A stretch of DNA of 64,000 bases, taken from Plectosphaerella cucumerina (lineage: Eukaryota; Ascomycota; Sordariomycetes; Glomerellales; Plectosphaerellaceae). This document shows, piece by piece, positions 61,572-64,000 of the stretch. The translations under genes and the position numbers were made by a program. Every line of letters starts with the position of its first letter. The stretch's first letter is position 1. The stretch covers positions 2,542,001 through 2,606,000 of the forward strand of contig JAGPXD010000001.1 of the NCBI GenBank assembly GCA_020746995.1. Reading direction: 5' to 3'. The notes under the pieces are model-generated. The model did no database searches and had not been told where the DNA came from. It was given only the letters and a program-made list of their open reading frames with translations.

Positions 61572-64000
61572 CTAGTACTTGCCAGTAACCTCGATCTCAG
61601 GAGACCTGTAGACCTCCCAGTTGTCGGCGGCCTCGCGGCGTCCGAAGGGCTTCAGGACGGCGAAGCGCCAGACGTAGCGACCGTTCGCGATTTGGGTTCC
61701 GTTGGCCAGCTTGCCGAACCAGTAGTAGCGGCTCTGCGTGTTTGCGTTCTCCGCGTTGCGGGGAAGGTTGCCGATGGGGAACGAGAAAGTGGCATCGGGG
61801 TTGTGGATGGCGGGGTTGAAGACATCGACAGAGGCGGCCGAGGCCCAGGCAGCGACGGATCCGACGTAGCCGTTCTGGCCGACGACAGGGGGGTACTGCC
61901 ACTGACGCTCCCTCCAGCCCGCCTCGTAGACGTCCCAGCGGACCTCGCGAGAACCCCAGACCAGCCTGTTGTAGAGCTTAGGGAAGTCCTGGACGCCGAC
62001 GCTGAGGTCGAACGAGTAGGACGAGTCCTGGGTAATGGGGGTGTTGCGGGGGCCCGAGACGGAGAGAGGGTAGTTGTTGTGCGTCAGGGGGTTGATCTCG
62101 CGGCGCAGGTCGGCGCCCACGCCAGAGAAGGGCACGGAGAGCTGCTCGCCGTTGTTGCCGGTGACGTAGACCTTTCCTCCGTACAGAGGCAGGGCGGACG
62201 CGTTCCAGCCGAGGGTGTCGGGGTTGCGGAAGTTGACCCTGTTCATGTCAGTTTCGAGGCCACCGGGGCAAGGGGTAGATATTCAAGGAGACTTACGAGA
62301 CGGTCTTGCTCTCGCCGGGCTGCAGAGTGAAAGGCTTGGGAAGGCTGACCTCGGCCTCGAGGCTCAGGGGGCGCAGCTCAGAGAAGGACTTGAGACGACG
62401 GGTGAAGCCGCCAGCGATGGAAGGCAGCCAGCCGAGGCCCTCGACACCGGCGCCGTGCTCAACAGACCAGGTGTAGCTGACGGGCTCCTCACCATCGTTG
62501 ATGATGGAGACATCGTGGTAGCGGCTGAAGTAGCGGGTGTCGTTCAGGGCGATGTTCTCAAACTCCAGGCGAGTATCGTACTTGAGGATCTTCTCAGCGT
62601 TAACCAGACCGTTTCCGATCTGGGCGACGGGGGCGGTGAAGCCAAAGTCGGTCGTCGTGCCGTCAGACCACTGGAGGGTGGTGCCGCTGGACACGATGCG
62701 CTGGTGCAGCTCCTTGGCGAAGCCCTTGCCGTGGACAGAGCGGCCGCCGTTCTCGCCGATCCAGAGGGCGGCAACACCGGCGACGTAGGGGCAGGCCATG
62801 GAAGTACCGCTGGCAAGCCTGTAGTTGCCGCCGGGCCAGCTGCTGAAGATATCACCACCGGGAGCAGCGATATCGGGCTTGGCCTGGAGGTCGTAGAGAC
62901 CGGCCCACGACGTGAAGATGTTGGGGCGGCCACCAGTGCCGTGCTCGAGGTCAGCCAGCTCCTTGGGGTCGAGGGTGAAGGTGGCGGTGACGTTGCCTCC
63001 AGCCGCAAGGGTGTCGACGATCAGCTTGCCGGCGGCGGCGTCGATGATGCCGATCTGGCTGGTGGTGCGATCGGTGGAGGGGATGACCAGGGGCCTGTCA
63101 TCGTTGTACACGAGGACGTGCTTAGCACCCAGAGCCTCGACGTTCGCCTGCTTGATAGCGAAGCTGCAGGTTCCGCGGCGAACCAGGGCAATGGCTCCGG
63201 TCAGGTCGGGGCTGCCGGCGGGGAAGGGAGTGCAGGCGTCGTCGACGATGCTGGTGTCGAGGTTCAGGGCGACAATAGGGAAGTCGGCAACATCGTCGGT
63301 GAAGTACGTCAGGTAGGGGACGTAGGGGATCGAGGTGGTGTTCGAGGTGGTGCCGGTGGTCAGGGTGGCCTCGAAGGGCAGGGTGAAGAAACGCTCGTTG
63401 ACGACCGAGGCGACGGCCAGGACGTTCTTGCCCGAGGATCCGGAGCTACCGTAGAAGGGACCAGAGGCGCCGCTGTTACCAGCGCTGATCACGACGACGA
63501 CACCCTCCTCGACGAGGCGGGAGGCAACCTCGGCCCAGGCGTTGTCGCCCCAGCCGTTCAGACCACCAATGCTGGAGGTGATGATGTCAACCTAGATGTT
63601 GTGTCAGGGGCGGGTTGTCTTCGTGGTGGTCAGGATACTGCACTTACACCGTCGTTGTAGGCGCGGAGGAAAGACTCAATCAGGACATCCGTGCTAGTGC
63701 TGGGCTATGCTGTGTCAGAGCTTGTGGGTGTTTATCGTGGTCGTTGAGTCTTACAGATTGAGAGAAGACCTTGTAGGCGTAGAGGGTGGCCTCGGGGGCA
63801 ACTCCCGTCCAGAAGTCGGTCTTGCCGGCGACGATACCGGCAACGTGGGTGCCGTGACCGTTGAAGTCATCGGGGTCGTCATCGGGAGCACGCGGGGTGG
63901 TGGGCCAAACTGTAGAGAGTCAGACATGAGAAAACGAAGACGCTGATCAATGCCACTTACTGCCGTCTCCGACAAAGTCCCAGCCACCGGCGACCTTGAA
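61572..64000 (-). CDS. secreted subtilisin-like serine protease (5' partial)
   Basis: This is a peptidase family S8 protein, of the large extracellular type with a protease-associated insert. Exons on the minus strand within the window are 64000-63961 (partial), 63909-63755, 63704-63648, 63591-62297 and 62238-61572; the N terminus and the catalytic aspartate lie beyond the right edge. The active-site histidine is in FNGHGTHVAGIVAG. The oxyanion-hole asparagine is in VISAGNSGASGPF and the serine is in ASGTSMACPYVAGVAAL. Between them is a PA-like insert (TGAIALVRRGTCSFAIKQAN). The C-terminal part is an Fn3-like/DUF1034-type domain (PFTLQPGESKTVSVNF), followed by a beta-rich tail ending EIEVTGKY. 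Secretion is expected from the family. It is convergent with the EEP gene, with only 141 bases between stops. Confidence 0.93.

Noticed and set aside
62215..63660. 481-codon open frame antisense to the subtilase exons
   Set aside because: It mirrors the protease exons and is rich in Val, Gly and Asp as expected of the reverse of a GC-rich gene; no domain is seen.
1..64000. CRISPR arrays, prophage or bacterial operons
   Set aside because: The window is eukaryotic, intron-bearing fungal DNA; repeats seen are short tandem repeats without spacers.

Overview
The window is nuclear DNA of a filamentous ascomycete (Pezizomycotina), most likely a Sordariomycete. It is GC-rich, its genes are monocistronic, and its introns are short (about 45-110 nt) with GTRNGT donors, CTRAC-type branch sites and YAG acceptors. 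The gene families (Hse1, Atg13, an AA9 polysaccharide monooxygenase with CBM1, Zn2Cys6 regulator, LaeA-like methyltransferase, fungal protoglobin-like protein) fit that group. The order or species cannot be named from sequence alone. I see no rRNA, tRNA, CRISPR array or intact transposon.

Layout. 1-12.2 kb, all minus strand: hse1 (ESCRT-0, 3' end outside the window), atg13 (autophagy initiation) and a large ankyrin/RCC1/BTB scaffold protein. 13.6-14.9 kb, plus: a mitochondrial oxodicarboxylate carrier. 15.4-27.6 kb, minus: a LaeA-like methyltransferase with a 3.3-kb upstream region, a DAO-type FAD oxidoreductase, a secreted PEBP-like protein, a vacuolar Ca2+/H+ exchanger and an MDR-family reductase. 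27.6-38.4 kb: about 10.8 kb with no gene I can support, then one isolated gene (38.4-39.7 kb, conserved fungal domain often labelled 'vegetative cell wall protein gp1'), then about 5.1 kb more without a gene. 44.8-54.7 kb: a cytidine-deaminase-like protein, a family-16 methyltransferase, the AA9-CBM1 enzyme, a Zn2Cys6 transcription factor, a small hypothetical gene and a protoglobin-like protein. 55.7-60.3 kb: three unrecognised genes. 60.5-64 kb: a secreted endonuclease/exonuclease/phosphatase-fold protein and a secreted subtilase whose 5' end lies beyond the right edge.

The genes do not form an obvious pathway cluster. Themes that recur are endomembrane/vacuole function (Hse1, Atg13, exchanger), secretion of hydrolytic or oxidative enzymes (AA9, subtilase, EEP protein) and regulation (LaeA-like, Zn2Cys6). 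No PKS or NRPS accompanies the LaeA-like protein and the reductase, so a secondary-metabolite cluster is not supported.

The best leads are at the level of gene structure: a predicted 3-nt microexon in the Ca2+/H+ exchanger; an AA9 gene whose first intron begins AT instead of GT; an unrecognised gene in which an amber codon is followed by 51 codons of coding-like sequence in the same frame; a two-exon 122-residue membrane-protein gene that is easy to miss; and the 10.8-kb gene-free interval. Exon coordinates were worked out by hand from splice signals, frame continuity and remembered family conservation; no alignment or RNA data were available.
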